A DNA stretch of 64,000 nucleotides from a virus (IMGVR_UViG_3300037339_000380:1-64000); one strand, 5' to 3'; positions 34,156 to 44,010 are shown, counted from the first letter of the stretch. A program made the numbers and translations. Notes: generated by a model from the sequence alone, not told the origin.

Positions 34156-37100
34156 TTAGTAAATTTTATTTTTCTTATTACCTTTCCTTAAAATACCAAT
34201 AAGTTTATCCTGCCCTATTTCAAATATAACCTCTCCTTCAAGTACTGTATTTTCCTTTTCCATTCTATTGAGAGGTATCACCTTTTCTCCTGATGAGAGT
34301 AAAGCGGGAAAACTATCACTTGGATATCCAGGGGGAACAACACCCCCCATAGCCATCTTAGCAATAGAAGAAGTTTGATTCTTTATCAAATCTGTATAAG
34401 ATGTGCCAAACATTTTCTTCATTTTCTCCTCTGGTATAACAACCTCTCCAGAGGTCAGCAAAGCAGGGAATGAGTCGTTTGGAAATCCCTCTGGTACTAT
34501 TCCCCCTTCTGCCATCTTCGTTGCCTGCTTTGCCTTGATTATTGCGGCAATACCTGCCATTACTGCTCCTACTCCTATTCCTATTGCCATTAGTCCAAGT
34601 GGCCAAGGAAGTTTGGCTGCATTCTTTACAGTGCTTGCAACAGCACTACCTGCGTCAGCTGATGTTTTAGCCTCCGTAATAGGAATTGAAGTAGCCTCAA
34701 CTGCGGATAATGCTTTCTCAACTGGAATGGCTGCTGCACTTGATACTGTTTGTATTCTCTTTGCTTCACCTTGAACTACCTCTGCCATGGCTAAACTTTG
34801 AGTAACTGCTGTAGCTCCTTGTTTGGCGGCATTACTTGTTTCTAATGCTTTCGATCCAATCTTTTCAATTGCTGAAACAGTTTCAACAGTTTTACCATAC
34901 TCGTTGGTAACGTCTGTCAAAACTTTCATTTTCTTTGAAGCCGCTTCTATTATAATACCACTTGGAATAAGCTCATCAGGATTGGAAAGATTCTTTCCTG
35001 AGAAATTACCAAACATACCTGCCAACCCACCTGCAGTACCTGCCCGATCAGCCTCAGGTGTTTTAATCTTCCAATTCATTTTCTTCATCCCAGCCATCAG
35101 CACAGAAAGTCCTTCGGAAACACTATCCTTCATACTCTTTGCTATGTCCTCAGGTCCTTCAATATGACTTAATATCCCCTTCCATATCAATGTTTTGATA
35201 ATAAGTTGTACTATATCTTTGAGTGTCTGTTGGAAAATGGCATGCAAAGTATTGTTCAATCTCTCTGCAACGGTTTCTGTTTCAGTAGGACCCTCTATAA
35301 GTATGTCAAACATTTGTCCTAATGCATCTGTCGTACGATTAGCAATCTCTTCTGTATCCTTTAAAAGAGAAAGTTCCTTATATAATGTTTTAAAACCTAT
35401 TGACTTACCTTTCCCCAGATTAGAAAGTTCTTGTAACTTATTTTCTAAAGCAGTTATATGCCCAGCAAATAAATCTGTACTTTCTGACAATCTATAAAAA
35501 GTACGATTCATATTTTCCAAATACTGAATACTTTGTGAATTCTGTAAATCAACCAAAGTCATTTTAACATCCTGTATCCTTTGAATTGTTCTTTTTATTT
35601 CTTCATTGTCAATAAGCTCCCCACTATAACGTCTTTTCAACAAGTCTCTCAAATACTTTTCTGAGGCTTGCAATTCAAAATTTAAAACCTCTACCTTACC
35701 AGCGACATTACCAAAAGCGTTTGCCTCAGCATTTAACATGGCTGCTGATTCTCTGTCAATTGCATCTTGAATAGCTTTATCATATAATTCTACATTCCCT
35801 TGCATCTCCTTCAACCGATTCATCTGATCTTGACTTGGATACATTATAGTCCCTGTTTTAGGATCAGGTGTTGAAAGAAGTTTTATATATTCTTCAATTG
35901 ACTTCTTATAAAACTCTAACCTTGCTGAGTTTACATCAAATTTGGGACCAAGTATAAACTTCTGCATATCAATTGAAGCAAGTCCAGAATTAAAGTCATC
36001 AAAGAATTTTTTCATATCTTTTAGACTGTCAGTCAATTCTTTGGTTTCATCTTTTGCAGACTTCTCAGCTTTTTCTGCCTGGGACAATAATCTCGCAAAA
36101 TACAAAAATACTGGATTAGTTGCTCCTAATCCTGTCCTAAGATCATCTACAGTTTTGGTATAAAGATCAACTAACTTTGCATTCTTATCAAAAGTATATC
36201 CCTGTTCTTTAGCTGACTTACCCTCAGCTTCAATTTCTTTAGCCAATACTTTTGTTGAAAGAATAAGTTGATCCATCTCATTATTGAATCCAAACGAATA
36301 TCCTTTACCAGTAAAGAAATCTTTTATCTTCTGTTCTTCATCTTTTAATATCTTATTAAAATCAATAAACTTCGTTTTGAGATCATCAACTGGTATAAGA
36401 GTTTTCAATTTATCCTTCCCAATACCTAATGAACTCCAAACATCATTACTTAACTTTGTAGAAACACCTTTTGGCATTTCTATTTCTGGTATTGTAAACC
36501 CCCCTAAAGTAGCATTTGTATTTTTGGCAGAAGTATTCAGTTTATCTAATGAAATTGTAAGTGCATCAACTTGTTTAATCCAATCAAATTCTTTGACTTT
36601 CTTATTTGCTAACTTATCTATCCCACTATTTATTTCCCCCGTTATATTTAAAATCTGAACTTTAGATAATGATAAATTTTTTAAATACTTCTCAACTAAT
36701 TTTTCTTTTCCTAATTGTAAGAAAGCCTGATCAATTTTACCCCCACCTTCCTTTATTGCTTGATCTGCTAAAGAATAAACATCATTATAAAACTCACCAA
36801 GCATATCTGGAGCCTGCTTACCTATTACTCCAAGCACTTTATTAAATCCATTCTTAAATGCCTTTGCAGTATCTTGTTGCTTTGATGTAAGCTCTTCCTG
36901 ATTAACTTTTAAAGCCATACTCAATCGTTGTGCTTTCTCAGCATGCAAATAAGCATTGGCTATTTCCTCTACGGAATCTTTTTCTGACAACAGATTTTTT
37001 AAATATGGACCATACCTATTATTTATTTCTTCAATCGTTTTCTTTCTCTGTTCTAAACTTCTGCTCATGTCAGAGGCACGAGCAAATAATTGGGACATTA

Positions 37101-38781
37101 TTCCAGCTTCAACAGATTGTTGTCCTGCAATATCTTTCTGAACACGATTAAACTCATTATGTTTCCTGATCAACTTGATAATGATTAGTCCTAAGGCTAT
37201 TGCTCCTGCCGCGATTAAAACATATGGATTCTTTATAAGAGTACCAAGTGCACCCCAAGCACTCTTGACACTCTTACCATACATTGTCATTGATACAACA
37301 TTGGCGTCTGTTACAACTTTTAAAACACCAAAATAAACCAATACCTTTTGAAGTAATTTACCAATAGTCATAAAGGCTCCAGCATATACATATTTTAAAG
37401 CAGAACCAATTAATGCAATTGGACCTATGGCAGCAAGTAAACCTAAGAATTTGATTATTAATTTTTGAACTCCATCACTCAGACTGTTAAACCATCTAAC
37501 TAAACCATTCAAAATATTAACCAACGTTTCAAGAGCAGGAATAATAACTTTACCAAGAGCTTCACCAAAACTAATTTTAATCAAATCCATTGTAGCCTTT
37601 AGAGAATCTAATCTCTTTTTCATCTGATCTGACTGAGCGTCAAATGCTCTGGTTAAGTCACCACTTGCATTAGTTACGGCTTCAATAACTTGTTTATTAT
37701 ATTCAAAGTTATCACCCATAAGTGAAAGATCCCCAGTCATAGCACGTATGTCTCGGAAAACAGTTTTTAAGAATGGAACACCTCCTACATCTTTTGCCAA
37801 GTCCTTTAGTTCAATAAGGACTTTCATCAATCCTCCAGGTTGTTTTAATTTTTGAATCAATCCATCAACACTAACTCCCATATCTTCTAATTCTTTACCC
37901 CCTCCTGAACCAGGTTTTAATTTGAGTAAAGAGTTGAGTACACCTTTTAAATAAACGGCTGCATTCTGAGCACTCGCTCCTTGTAGTGACATGGCTGCCA
38001 TTGTACCCGCTACCTCTTCAATTTTAACACCCAACGCTGAAGCTATTGGAAGTACCGATTGCATAGCACCAGCAAACCCTTCAGCCTCAATTGCCCCTTC
38101 ACGTACTGCTGCCGTAAACACATCAGCGGCACGTTCAGCAGTAAGACCAGACTGTCGGTATGCGTTCATTGAGAAAACTAATAGTTTTGCTACGTCGGAC
38201 GTCTCACCCAGTCCTGCAGTTGCCCCCTTTGCGGCAAGCTCCACAATATTCAAGGCTTGAGCGGCATCTTTAAAGCCGGCGGATGTTACATAGTAAGAGG
38301 CTTCGGCTAATGCCTGAGGTGTCTGAGCAAGGGCTGGAGCCATTCTCATCAATTCTTTTCTAAGACCTGCTACTGCTTGTTCTGATAACCCAACCAAGCC
38401 TACAATCTTAGCCATAGCAAAATCAAAATTCTTTGCAGTTTCAATTGCCTGCTTTCCTGCCATCACCATTGGTGCCGTTACAACAATAGAAAACAAGTAT
38501 CCAAACGTTCTCCACCTTTGAGCCGATTGGAAAATGGAAGCACCCATCTGATCAATTGACTTTGTTGCCGTTTGTACAGCAGGAGCAACTCCCTTCATAC
38601 CATTGGCTATTCCTTTACCTGTACGAGAGGCTTGTTGCTCCAAAACTGTCAAACGTTGTTGAACATCAGCGACATGCTTGGACATGCTTTTCATAGCATT
38701 TGAAAAAGCTTGCTGTGCCTGAGCAATCCCCGTTAAACGAAGACCCAAACTGGCATACATTTGCCCTGCATCAATTGCCAT
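34156..38781 (-). CDS. tail tape measure protein
   Basis: 1541 residues. N-terminal coiled coil, a TP901-type core at about 100-400 (SAGFKDAAQALN, GATAGLGETSDVAKLL), two or three hydrophobic helices at about 450-480 and 520-545, long coiled coils to 1200, and an Ala-rich segment with another hydrophobic helix near 1430-1450. The end carries two copies of a GG(I/V)VP.G(F/Y)P.DSFPALL(T/S)SGE module, a usual tape-measure C-terminal signature. It sets tail length and passes into the host membrane. By the usual rule of about 1.5 A per residue the tail would be near 230 nm. Confidence 0.93.
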   Translation of the reverse strand: MAIDAGQMYASLGLRLTGIAQAQQAFSNAMKSMSKHVADVQQRLTVLEQQASRTGKGIANGMKGVAPAVQTATKSIDQMGASIFQSAQRWRTFGYLFSIVVTAPMVMAGKQAIETAKNFDFAMAKIVGLVGLSEQAVAGLRKELMRMAPALAQTPQALAEASYYVTSAGFKDAAQALNIVELAAKGATAGLGETSDVAKLLVFSMNAYRQSGLTAERAADVFTAAVREGAIEAEGFAGAMQSVLPIASALGVKIEEVAGTMAAMSLQGASAQNAAVYLKGVLNSLLKLKPGSGGGKELEDMGVSVDGLIQKLKQPGGLMKVLIELKDLAKDVGGVPFLKTVFRDIRAMTGDLSLMGDNFEYNKQVIEAVTNASGDLTRAFDAQSDQMKKRLDSLKATMDLIKISFGEALGKVIIPALETLVNILNGLVRWFNSLSDGVQKLIIKFLGLLAAIGPIALIGSALKYVYAGAFMTIGKLLQKVLVYFGVLKVVTDANVVSMTMYGKSVKSAWGALGTLIKNPYVLIAAGAIALGLIIIKLIRKHNEFNRVQKDIAGQQSVEAGIMSQLFARASDMSRSLEQRKKTIEEINNRYGPYLKNLLSEKDSVEEIANAYLHAEKAQRLSMALKVNQEELTSKQQDTAKAFKNGFNKVLGVIGKQAPDMLGEFYNDVYSLADQAIKEGGGKIDQAFLQLGKEKLVEKYLKNLSLSKVQILNITGEINSGIDKLANKKVKEFDWIKQVDALTISLDKLNTSAKNTNATLGGFTIPEIEMPKGVSTKLSNDVWSSLGIGKDKLKTLIPVDDLKTKFIDFNKILKDEEQKIKDFFTGKGYSFGFNNEMDQLILSTKVLAKEIEAEGKSAKEQGYTFDKNAKLVDLYTKTVDDLRTGLGATNPVFLYFARLLSQAEKAEKSAKDETKELTDSLKDMKKFFDDFNSGLASIDMQKFILGPKFDVNSARLEFYKKSIEEYIKLLSTPDPKTGTIMYPSQDQMNRLKEMQGNVELYDKAIQDAIDRESAAMLNAEANAFGNVAGKVEVLNFELQASEKYLRDLLKRRYSGELIDNEEIKRTIQRIQDVKMTLVDLQNSQSIQYLENMNRTFYRLSESTDLFAGHITALENKLQELSNLGKGKSIGFKTLYKELSLLKDTEEIANRTTDALGQMFDILIEGPTETETVAERLNNTLHAIFQQTLKDIVQLIIKTLIWKGILSHIEGPEDIAKSMKDSVSEGLSVLMAGMKKMNWKIKTPEADRAGTAGGLAGMFGNFSGKNLSNPDELIPSGIIIEAASKKMKVLTDVTNEYGKTVETVSAIEKIGSKALETSNAAKQGATAVTQSLAMAEVVQGEAKRIQTVSSAAAIPVEKALSAVEATSIPITEAKTSADAGSAVASTVKNAAKLPWPLGLMAIGIGVGAVMAGIAAIIKAKQATKMAEGGIVPEGFPNDSFPALLTSGEVVIPEEKMKKMFGTSYTDLIKNQTSSIAKMAMGGVVPPGYPSDSFPALLSSGEKVIPLNRMEKENTVLEGEVIFEIGQDKLIGILRKGNKKNKIY

Positions 38782-39547
38782 TACTTTTTAGTTTTTGGTG
38801 ATGGTTGTTTGGATTGAATACCAACTTTTTTATTGTGTGCCTTTGCAAATCCTAATAAAAATTCTTTCATCTCTTGCCAACTTTGTGTTTTAACAGGTTT
38901 CTCTTCCCCTGTCCAATTAGGCATGAAATCTTCTGCTGTATATTTAGTACCTCTCTTCGCGTGAGCCCACGTCAACATATTCGTGATGTGAGCCATCAAT
39001 GTTGCCCACTTGTAATCATCCACCCAAAGTCCTATTGGTTCTAACTTATTGAACGCTTCCCATTCTCCAATCTGAAACGCTGTAAGTTGCTCCAATAGAA
39101 CATCTGGATGAACTATTCCTAATTCTCTACAGAGTCGGAACTGGAAGAGCCGTCCGGGACGGCATCGGAGTTTTTTGCTAACAACTCCTTCTCCTCTTCC
39201 GCTATTGCGTTAATTCGTTGAGCTACCTTTACGATTGCTTCCAATTTCTTAGCACTCATCATTTTACTGAGAAGTGCATAGTCATTTGGTTTGAAAAGTA
39301 AAATACCCTCTTCATTACATACAGTAACCACGGCTATCTTTGCACGGTAATCTTCTGTTGCTTGATCAAATCCTACAACATTACCCTTGGTGTCCCTGTT
39401 CTTCCTGACTAAGGACTGTTCAAACACGTCACGTTCGTGACCTGTCATTTGACGTACGAATACATGCTGAGTTTCATTTAACTCAACCTTTACGATCTCC
39501 AGCGTGTCTTTCGCCAGGAGAGCTTCTCTGTTCAATAATTCACTCAT
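38781..39547 (-). CDS. tail assembly chaperone frameshift product (lambda gpGT-like)
   Basis: A 255-residue protein made by -1 frameshifting at the A AAA AAC site (39176-39170): 126 residues in frame 0, then 129 residues in the -1 frame. The -1 frame is open from the site onward and gives FRLCRELGIVHPDVLLEQL followed by FQIGEWEAFNKLEP, which is the conserved start of lambda gpT/DUF4035-type proteins; the first Met of that frame is only at 39095, inside the domain. gpGT binds the tape measure protein while the tube assembles. The ratio of short to long product usually matters. Confidence 0.88.
39119..39547 (-). CDS. tail assembly chaperone, unshifted product (lambda gpG-like)
   Basis: 142 residues, located between tail tube and tape measure genes as in lambda-type tails. 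Strand-rich start (TLEIVKVEL, HVFVRQMTG), a central helix domain, then a Ser/Asp-rich tail. The last 16 residues after the slippery site are not shared with the longer product. No Shine-Dalgarno before the ATG. Confidence 0.85.
   Translation of the reverse strand: MSELLNREALLAKDTLEIVKVELNETQHVFVRQMTGHERDVFEQSLVRKNRDTKGNVVGFDQATEDYRAKIAVVTVCNEEGILLFKPNDYALLSKMMSAKKLEAIVKVAQRINAIAEEEKELLAKNSDAVPDGSSSSDSVEN
39149..39176 (-). promoter_or_regulatory. programmed -1 ribosomal frameshift signal
   Basis: On the minus strand the heptamer A AAA AAC (39176-39170) is in register with frame 0 (GCA AAA AAC). After a six-base spacer comes GCCGTCCCGGACGGC (39163-39149), a GC-rich hairpin with at least a five-base-pair stem in an AT-rich genome. 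Slippery heptamer, spacing and hairpin are the three parts of a standard -1 site, and the -1 frame encodes the gpT-like domain. Confidence 0.92.
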
Positions 39548-39568
39548 TTGATTAAATATTTAATTGAT

Positions 39569-39595
39569 TAAAAAAATAAATCCTTGATTAGGATT
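39569..39595 (-). terminator. weak intrinsic terminator or attenuator after tail tube gene
   Basis: On the minus strand AATCC, a seven-base loop, GGATT, then TATTTTTTTAA. The 5-bp stem plus T-run lies just after the tail tube stop and before the chaperone gene. It could lower chaperone expression relative to tube protein. Confidence 0.42.
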
Positions 39596-39605
39596 CCAAT
39601 AAATT

Positions 39606-40031
39606 TTAGGTTCCAGTCCCAGAGTTAACTGTGACTTGGCCATTAACCTTTATGGTAACATCTGCCGTAACCTTATCATCTGTTGGAATTGTGAGTGGCA
39701 ACTCTGTTACAAGTCCCATAAATTCCAAAGATGTTGCATCCGGATCTGGCAATATGATTTCATAAAGTACGTCATTGTCATCCTCGAAATCTGCCTTCAT
39801 CAGGTCGTATGTATCCCTGGTAAAGTTCATAGCGAGAGTGACAGTACCACCATCACGGAATCCAGCAATGAATTCCCTGTACCCCCCGATCGAGTCAAGA
39901 GACGTAACATCAATAAAGTCTCTTGTCATACCGGGCCCGGTAATTGAGTTCACTTCAGCGACATCAGCCCAGCCAGTAGAAGGATCATACCTTCTAAATT
40001 TTGTGCCGACACCCGCAATTGCATTGCTCAT
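39606..40031 (-). CDS. major tail tube protein
   Basis: 141 residues. Beta-rich sequence with the lambda gpV/tail tube layout: GTKFRRYD at the start, then GPGMTRDFIDVTSLDS, REFIAGFRDGGTVTLAMNF and a final VTADVTIKVNG strand. It has a perfect AAGGAGGT Shine-Dalgarno seven bases before the ATG, as expected for an abundant protein, and sits before the chaperones. Confidence 0.9.
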   Translation of the reverse strand: MSNAIAGVGTKFRRYDPSTGWADVAEVNSITGPGMTRDFIDVTSLDSIGGYREFIAGFRDGGTVTLAMNFTRDTYDLMKADFEDDNDVLYEIILPDPDATSLEFMGLVTELPLTIPTDDKVTADVTIKVNGQVTVNSGTGT

Positions 40032-40047
40032 AATTTTACCTCCTTTT

Positions 40048-40461
40048 TTAAGACCCTCCAGAGTCTTTTCTCTGAAGGTTTAAGTTAATAATAAAACGTG
40101 CTCTTTTGTTGTCATCCCAGTCAAAGTGCATTGGCGCTGAACTGGTAATGACTTCATATATCGCTCCGTTCCATGTCTCGTGTGCCCGGCCATGTAATAG
40201 GAGAAATATTTCGTTAATCAAATTATACCCCAATTGATAATCCCTGTTCCTTACTCTTATCTGTAAAGAATGTCTTTCATATGGAAGAAGTAAGTTCCCT
40301 TCCATTGTAAGTTGAGGAGTACTTGCATACGCATCAAAAATAGTTACTACATTATCAGGTGATGCAGGTTCTTTACCAATAAACAAATTGGTGGCATACG
40401 TCAAATCAATACCACTTTCTGACAATAGCATGTCCTTTATATCAACACTTGGTGGATTCAT
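40048..40461 (-). CDS. tail terminator / minor capsid-like protein
   Basis: 137 residues. GNLLLPYERHSLQIRVRNRDYQ and the later SAPMHFDWDDNKRARF pattern match the phage minor capsid or tail-terminator family located just before tail tube genes. It would cap the tail tube at the head-proximal end. Four-base overlap with the upstream gene. Confidence 0.72.
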   Translation of the reverse strand: MNPPSVDIKDMLLSESGIDLTYATNLFIGKEPASPDNVVTIFDAYASTPQLTMEGNLLLPYERHSLQIRVRNRDYQLGYNLINEIFLLLHGRAHETWNGAIYEVITSSAPMHFDWDDNKRARFIINLNLQRKDSGGS

Positions 40462-41039
40462 TTTATACGTGCGTTTTTTCTGATTATTTCAATAATGTTT
40501 GCTTGTTGTTTCATAAGTGCCATTTCAAACCATTTAGGACCTGACTTCTTTCTTTTAAATCCCTTTCTGGTTTCAGGATCATAAGCTCCAGAACCAACCA
40601 TTTCATGAACATAAACTGCATAAGGACAAGAATACCCCATAAATAAGAAGGGTCCTTTGTTGATTGTTGAAAGTGCCCAAGATCTCATTCTCATTTCCTT
40701 AAGCATTGCTGAATGTTTGGCAGAAAGTTCACCTGCTCTAGGTCCCGTAAAGGATGCCGTACCTCCATCTGCAGTATGTTGCTTTCCACCACCACTTGAC
40801 ATTTTACCTGATGACAATACTACAAACCAACTATGTCTTAAGTTACCAGTATTGACAGGAACTCTTACTGTACCATGTTCCGTTTCATTATGTACAAGAG
40901 CCGCGGCTTTGATCATCCCTGTCATAGTTCTACCCTTAACTTTCTCAATTTCAGTATTGATTTTAATCATAACATTCCTAATCCCACTTATAGGAGAACT
41001 ACCACGTGTTCCAATAAATTGTGTTCCAAACTGTTCCAT
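40458..41039 (-). CDS. HK97 gp10-like tail completion protein
   Basis: 193 residues. MIKAAALVHNETEHGTVRVPVNTGNLRHSWFV is the typical start of HK97 gp10-type neck proteins, with a variable glycine-rich loop, then YAVYVHEMVGSG and a lysine-rich end. Position between neck and terminator genes supports the call. Confidence 0.75.
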   Translation of the reverse strand: MEQFGTQFIGTRGSSPISGIRNVMIKINTEIEKVKGRTMTGMIKAAALVHNETEHGTVRVPVNTGNLRHSWFVVLSSGKMSSGGGKQHTADGGTASFTGPRAGELSAKHSAMLKEMRMRSWALSTINKGPFLFMGYSCPYAVYVHEMVGSGAYDPETRKGFKRKKSGPKWFEMALMKQQANIIEIIRKNARIK

Positions 41040-41040
41040 C

Positions 41041-41430
41041 TTATCGGTATTGCCACAATGTCAAATAAGCCTTTCTTAAAAATACTGTCTCTGATCTCAA
41101 CGCAGGAAGTTTTTCAAACTGTTTTATTGCATAAGCATCATCCATAACTTCTGGTTCGTAATAAGCATCACTGCTTATATCATCCAACGTTCCCAAAAAT
41201 AAACAACCATCCTTATCAAGATCTTGAGTAACATAAATCACACCAATATACTCAATAATGTTTCCCTTGGCATCCCACGTTTTTAATATCTGACCCTTAC
41301 CTTCCCAACGACATTTGATTTCCACAGGAGCATCATAGGAGTTTTTACCCATCCCATTATCTACTGGATTACCCCAATAGACGGCAGTTTGGGTACAACT
41401 GTTTATTAAAAATTGATCAAGGCTACTCAT
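41041..41430 (-). CDS. head-tail joining (neck) protein
   Basis: 129 residues from the ATG at 41430, which overlaps the upstream stop by eight bases (ATGAGTAG); an ATG at 41457 is also possible. Beta-rich, with AVYWGNPVDNGMGK and VYVTQDLDKDGCLFLG segments typical of the small head-closure proteins of siphoviruses. Function is given mainly by position. Confidence 0.6.
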   Translation of the reverse strand: MSSLDQFLINSCTQTAVYWGNPVDNGMGKNSYDAPVEIKCRWEGKGQILKTWDAKGNIIEYIGVIYVTQDLDKDGCLFLGTLDDISSDAYYEPEVMDDAYAIKQFEKLPALRSETVFLRKAYLTLWQYR

Positions 41431-41809
41431 CGGTATTGTCAAATTGAGGTATTGCATAAATAGTTGCTGACTTCTTACCAGACAGTGCTAACTTACCTGT
41501 CGTGTCTAATTGCAATAACATCTGCCCGTAAGGAGTTGAATTAAATCCAGTTCCTAACTTATCACTGTATGATACCTCAGCTTCACCAATTCTTTCTTTC
41601 GTAGTTGTACGATAGTGAATACTGGCAATCATATGAGCAGTTAACCACTTTGTAAGTTCTGTTTTCAAAGTGACTGTTACCGTAGTATCTAGACTGAAAA
41701 CACTATTTATAAAGTTTTCAGACGCTATGATGTATGGAGTAATCTGATCACTGGTCAGAGTACAACCACTCATTATTTCTAATACTTCATCACTTGTCAA
41801 GCATGCCAT
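41423..41809 (-). CDS. gp6-like head-tail connector
   Basis: 128 residues, helical first half (ITPYIIASENFINSVF, LTKWLTAHMIASIHYR) and a C-terminal loop region with GFNSTPYGQMLLQLD, the pattern of phage gp6-type adaptor proteins that bind the portal. It has an AGGAGGT Shine-Dalgarno located inside the end of the sulfotransferase gene, so it restarts expression of structural genes after the glycan island. Confidence 0.7.
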   Translation of the reverse strand: MACLTSDEVLEIMSGCTLTSDQITPYIIASENFINSVFSLDTTVTVTLKTELTKWLTAHMIASIHYRTTTKERIGEAEVSYSDKLGTGFNSTPYGQMLLQLDTTGKLALSGKKSATIYAIPQFDNTDE

Positions 41810-42464
41810 ATAACCTCCTTTTGCTTTTAATTAATAAAGGATCAATTTTTTCAATTATATTTGAATCCCATTCAAGACCTAACCATTTTACTGTTTCTTC
41901 TATTTGCTGATAGTCATCATAGACCATACGTTCAGGCCAAACAACTTTACAATTAACACCTGATTCAATCATGTCTACAAAAGTCTTTTCATATTGATGT
42001 ATCCACCACTTCCAACCATCAGCCTCAGAAGCCACACCAATGAGTCTTTGATTACTTACACTCTTGAACATCCTCATATACCCTGTTTTCATACAGGACT
42101 GAACTATATCACCTGTACGCCTACGTACAATAATCCATTTAGCATTTGGATACAACTCATTCCAAATAGGCCATGTCTGAGCCAGTTTAGAATTCTTACA
42201 CATCCATAAACCATTTACGTGTCCCTCCATATTGAGGATAGTTTCAATCTTATCTTTCCAATTATCTGGAACTTTTACTTTCCTAGGATTGGTAAATAAA
42301 CCATTTCTATAATCTCTCAATAAAGAATTCATTGCTACATTGATGTAACAATTTTCATACATAGATGACACAGTTCCCGTAAATACACCAGACATAGAAA
42401 GTACTCTGGCTACCAAAGCACTGCCTGATCTTTCTACGCCTGTTATGAATACGGGTTCTCTCAT
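41790..42464 (-). CDS. sulfotransferase-like protein
   Basis: 224 residues. ITGVERSGSALVARVL near 7-22 is the PAPS 5'-phosphosulfate loop of the sulfotransferase P-loop fold, and IIVRRRTGDIVQS near 110-122 is the 3'-phosphate region. A WPERMVYD segment fits the later part of the fold. It would move sulfate from PAPS to a sugar hydroxyl. It is the last gene of the glycan island and overlaps the connector gene by 20 bases. Confidence 0.78.
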   Translation of the reverse strand: MREPVFITGVERSGSALVARVLSMSGVFTGTVSSMYENCYINVAMNSLLRDYRNGLFTNPRKVKVPDNWKDKIETILNMEGHVNGLWMCKNSKLAQTWPIWNELYPNAKWIIVRRRTGDIVQSCMKTGYMRMFKSVSNQRLIGVASEADGWKWWIHQYEKTFVDMIESGVNCKVVWPERMVYDDYQQIEETVKWLGLEWDSNIIEKIDPLLIKSKRRLYGMLDK

Positions 42465-43186
42465 GATTTATAATTCATATAATAAATAAAATCATCACCA
42501 ATCCATTCCTTTAACTTACTCATATCAGGATCTGGTACTAATTGAAGTCCTGGTCTATGTCCCATTCCTATCCCACCACGACCAGGAAGCCCTTTTATAC
42601 CTATCGCTAAATTTTCACCACTAAACAATCCCATCTTTTCAAAAGGTATATTACTTCTCTTGAATAATGTCATATCAATAAACCTGGCTTTCTTAGTACA
42701 AATCCCTTCCATCTTTTCCAAAAGCAATGGTGAAAATGCAGTCTGAAACAAACTGGAGTGAATTGTATTCCCATTAAGGAAATACCCTCTAAGAACTGGA
42801 TTATAATAAATAGAGTATTGTTCCCCTATGACAAGGTATGAATTTAACTTGCTTAACATCACCCTTAAATACCTTGGTGTGTAATAATCATCATCCTCTA
42901 TTATAAAAACTAAATCAATGTTATCATACTGCTTTACAACTTTAAGTCCCTCCAATATATTAGAACATTGTGTAATAGCCCCACTCCTCCATTTAGCTTT
43001 TGGATACACCTTTATTATCTTCCAACCTTTACGAAAATCCTCAGGTATAAATTCAGTAGAAGCAGGATTCCCATCATCTACAATCACCCAAAGAACATCC
43101 CCTTCATAATCCTGATGTTTCATAAAGTCAACGCAAAGTTGAATTTGCTTTGGACGTGCTCCGGTTGGTGTTATAAGTGCTATCAT
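42461..43186 (-). CDS. glycosyltransferase-like protein, GT-A fold
   Basis: 241 residues. Starts MIALITPTGARP, then VLWVIVDDG (strand with DD) and VFIIEDDDYY, which is a DxD-type metal site for a nucleotide-sugar. A GRGGIGMGHRPG segment lies near the end. Donor and acceptor unknown. Confidence 0.72.
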   Translation of the reverse strand: MIALITPTGARPKQIQLCVDFMKHQDYEGDVLWVIVDDGNPASTEFIPEDFRKGWKIIKVYPKAKWRSGAITQCSNILEGLKVVKQYDNIDLVFIIEDDDYYTPRYLRVMLSKLNSYLVIGEQYSIYYNPVLRGYFLNGNTIHSSLFQTAFSPLLLEKMEGICTKKARFIDMTLFKRSNIPFEKMGLFSGENLAIGIKGLPGRGGIGMGHRPGLQLVPDPDMSKLKEWIGDDFIYYMNYKS

Positions 43187-44010
43187 TATTTCTTAAAATT
43201 TTTTTGTTCCTTCAACTGCTGTACGATATTAGGAGGTGTGTCAAATGTAGTATATATTGAATTTAAAGTTCTATCTACCTTATCTGGTACTGTTATATCT
43301 TCAACTATGACGTTATTAGGATTACCATACACATTAAGAATAGCCCTAACTAATTGAGCCTTCGTTACTACCTCCCCAAAATAATGACGTACTCCCCCCC
43401 AAAATGTATTATTTACAATCACATGCTCCATTTCCTTGGCTAACTGTAGACAAGTAACTCCATTCCAATAATGATTGTTGTATCCATTAATATTCTCCTT
43501 TTGATCAAGAACCCATTCTATCAAAGATTTTTTGAAAGAACCCCCACCAATTACTGAAGTCCTAATTACAGAACATGAAGAAGGTTCCCCAGCAACTTTT
43601 GATATTCCATAAATATCCTCTGGATCAGGAATATCCTCTTCTGTGTAATTTCCTTTCTTACCTGAAAAACAACAATCTGTACTTACATGAATGAAATTCA
43701 AATAATGATATCTACAATAATCATTTAAAACATGAGGAAATACAGAATTGATTTTTATTGCTTTAATAGAATCATTATCCGTAATTTTCTGTTTGATAAG
43801 ACCTATACAATTAATTACAGTATCTCCTATATAAGCTCCCCCTTTAAGACTAAAGCAAGTTTCCAACTTGGTAAGATCAACATCCTCAGCCTCTATCCCT
43901 TTCATTTTATTGCTATGATTAATTTCATGAACTTTATACCCCTTCGTTTTAAAGTAAGAAGCCACATAACCACCCAACATTCCTGTACTGCCTAATATAA
44001 ATATTTTCAT
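43186..44010 (-). CDS. RmlD-like NDP-sugar reductase
   Basis: 274 residues, short-chain dehydrogenase fold. The NAD(P) loop GSTGMLGGY is at 7-15, VINCIGLIKQ and HVSTDCCFSG strands follow, and YGISK is the YxxxK catalytic pair. It resembles dTDP-4-dehydrorhamnose reductase, the last step of dTDP-rhamnose synthesis. RmlA, B and C are not in the window, so the substrate must come from the host or other phage genes. One-base overlap with the next gene. Confidence 0.78.
   Translation of the reverse strand: MKIFILGSTGMLGGYVASYFKTKGYKVHEINHSNKMKGIEAEDVDLTKLETCFSLKGGAYIGDTVINCIGLIKQKITDNDSIKAIKINSVFPHVLNDYCRYHYLNFIHVSTDCCFSGKKGNYTEEDIPDPEDIYGISKVAGEPSSCSVIRTSVIGGGSFKKSLIEWVLDQKENINGYNNHYWNGVTCLQLAKEMEHVIVNNTFWGGVRHYFGEVVTKAQLVRAILNVYGNPNNVIVEDITVPDKVDRTLNSIYTTFDTPPNIVQQLKEQKNFKK

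Noticed and set aside
34403-38260. Many 60-124 residue plus-strand frames opposite the tape measure gene
   Set aside because: They mirror the codon composition of the long coding strand, have no operon spacing and no recognisable motifs.
38781-39095. Separate gene starting at the ATG at 39095 for the gpT-like domain
   Set aside because: The conserved domain begins upstream of that ATG and is reached from the frameshift site; there is no ribosome site before 39095.
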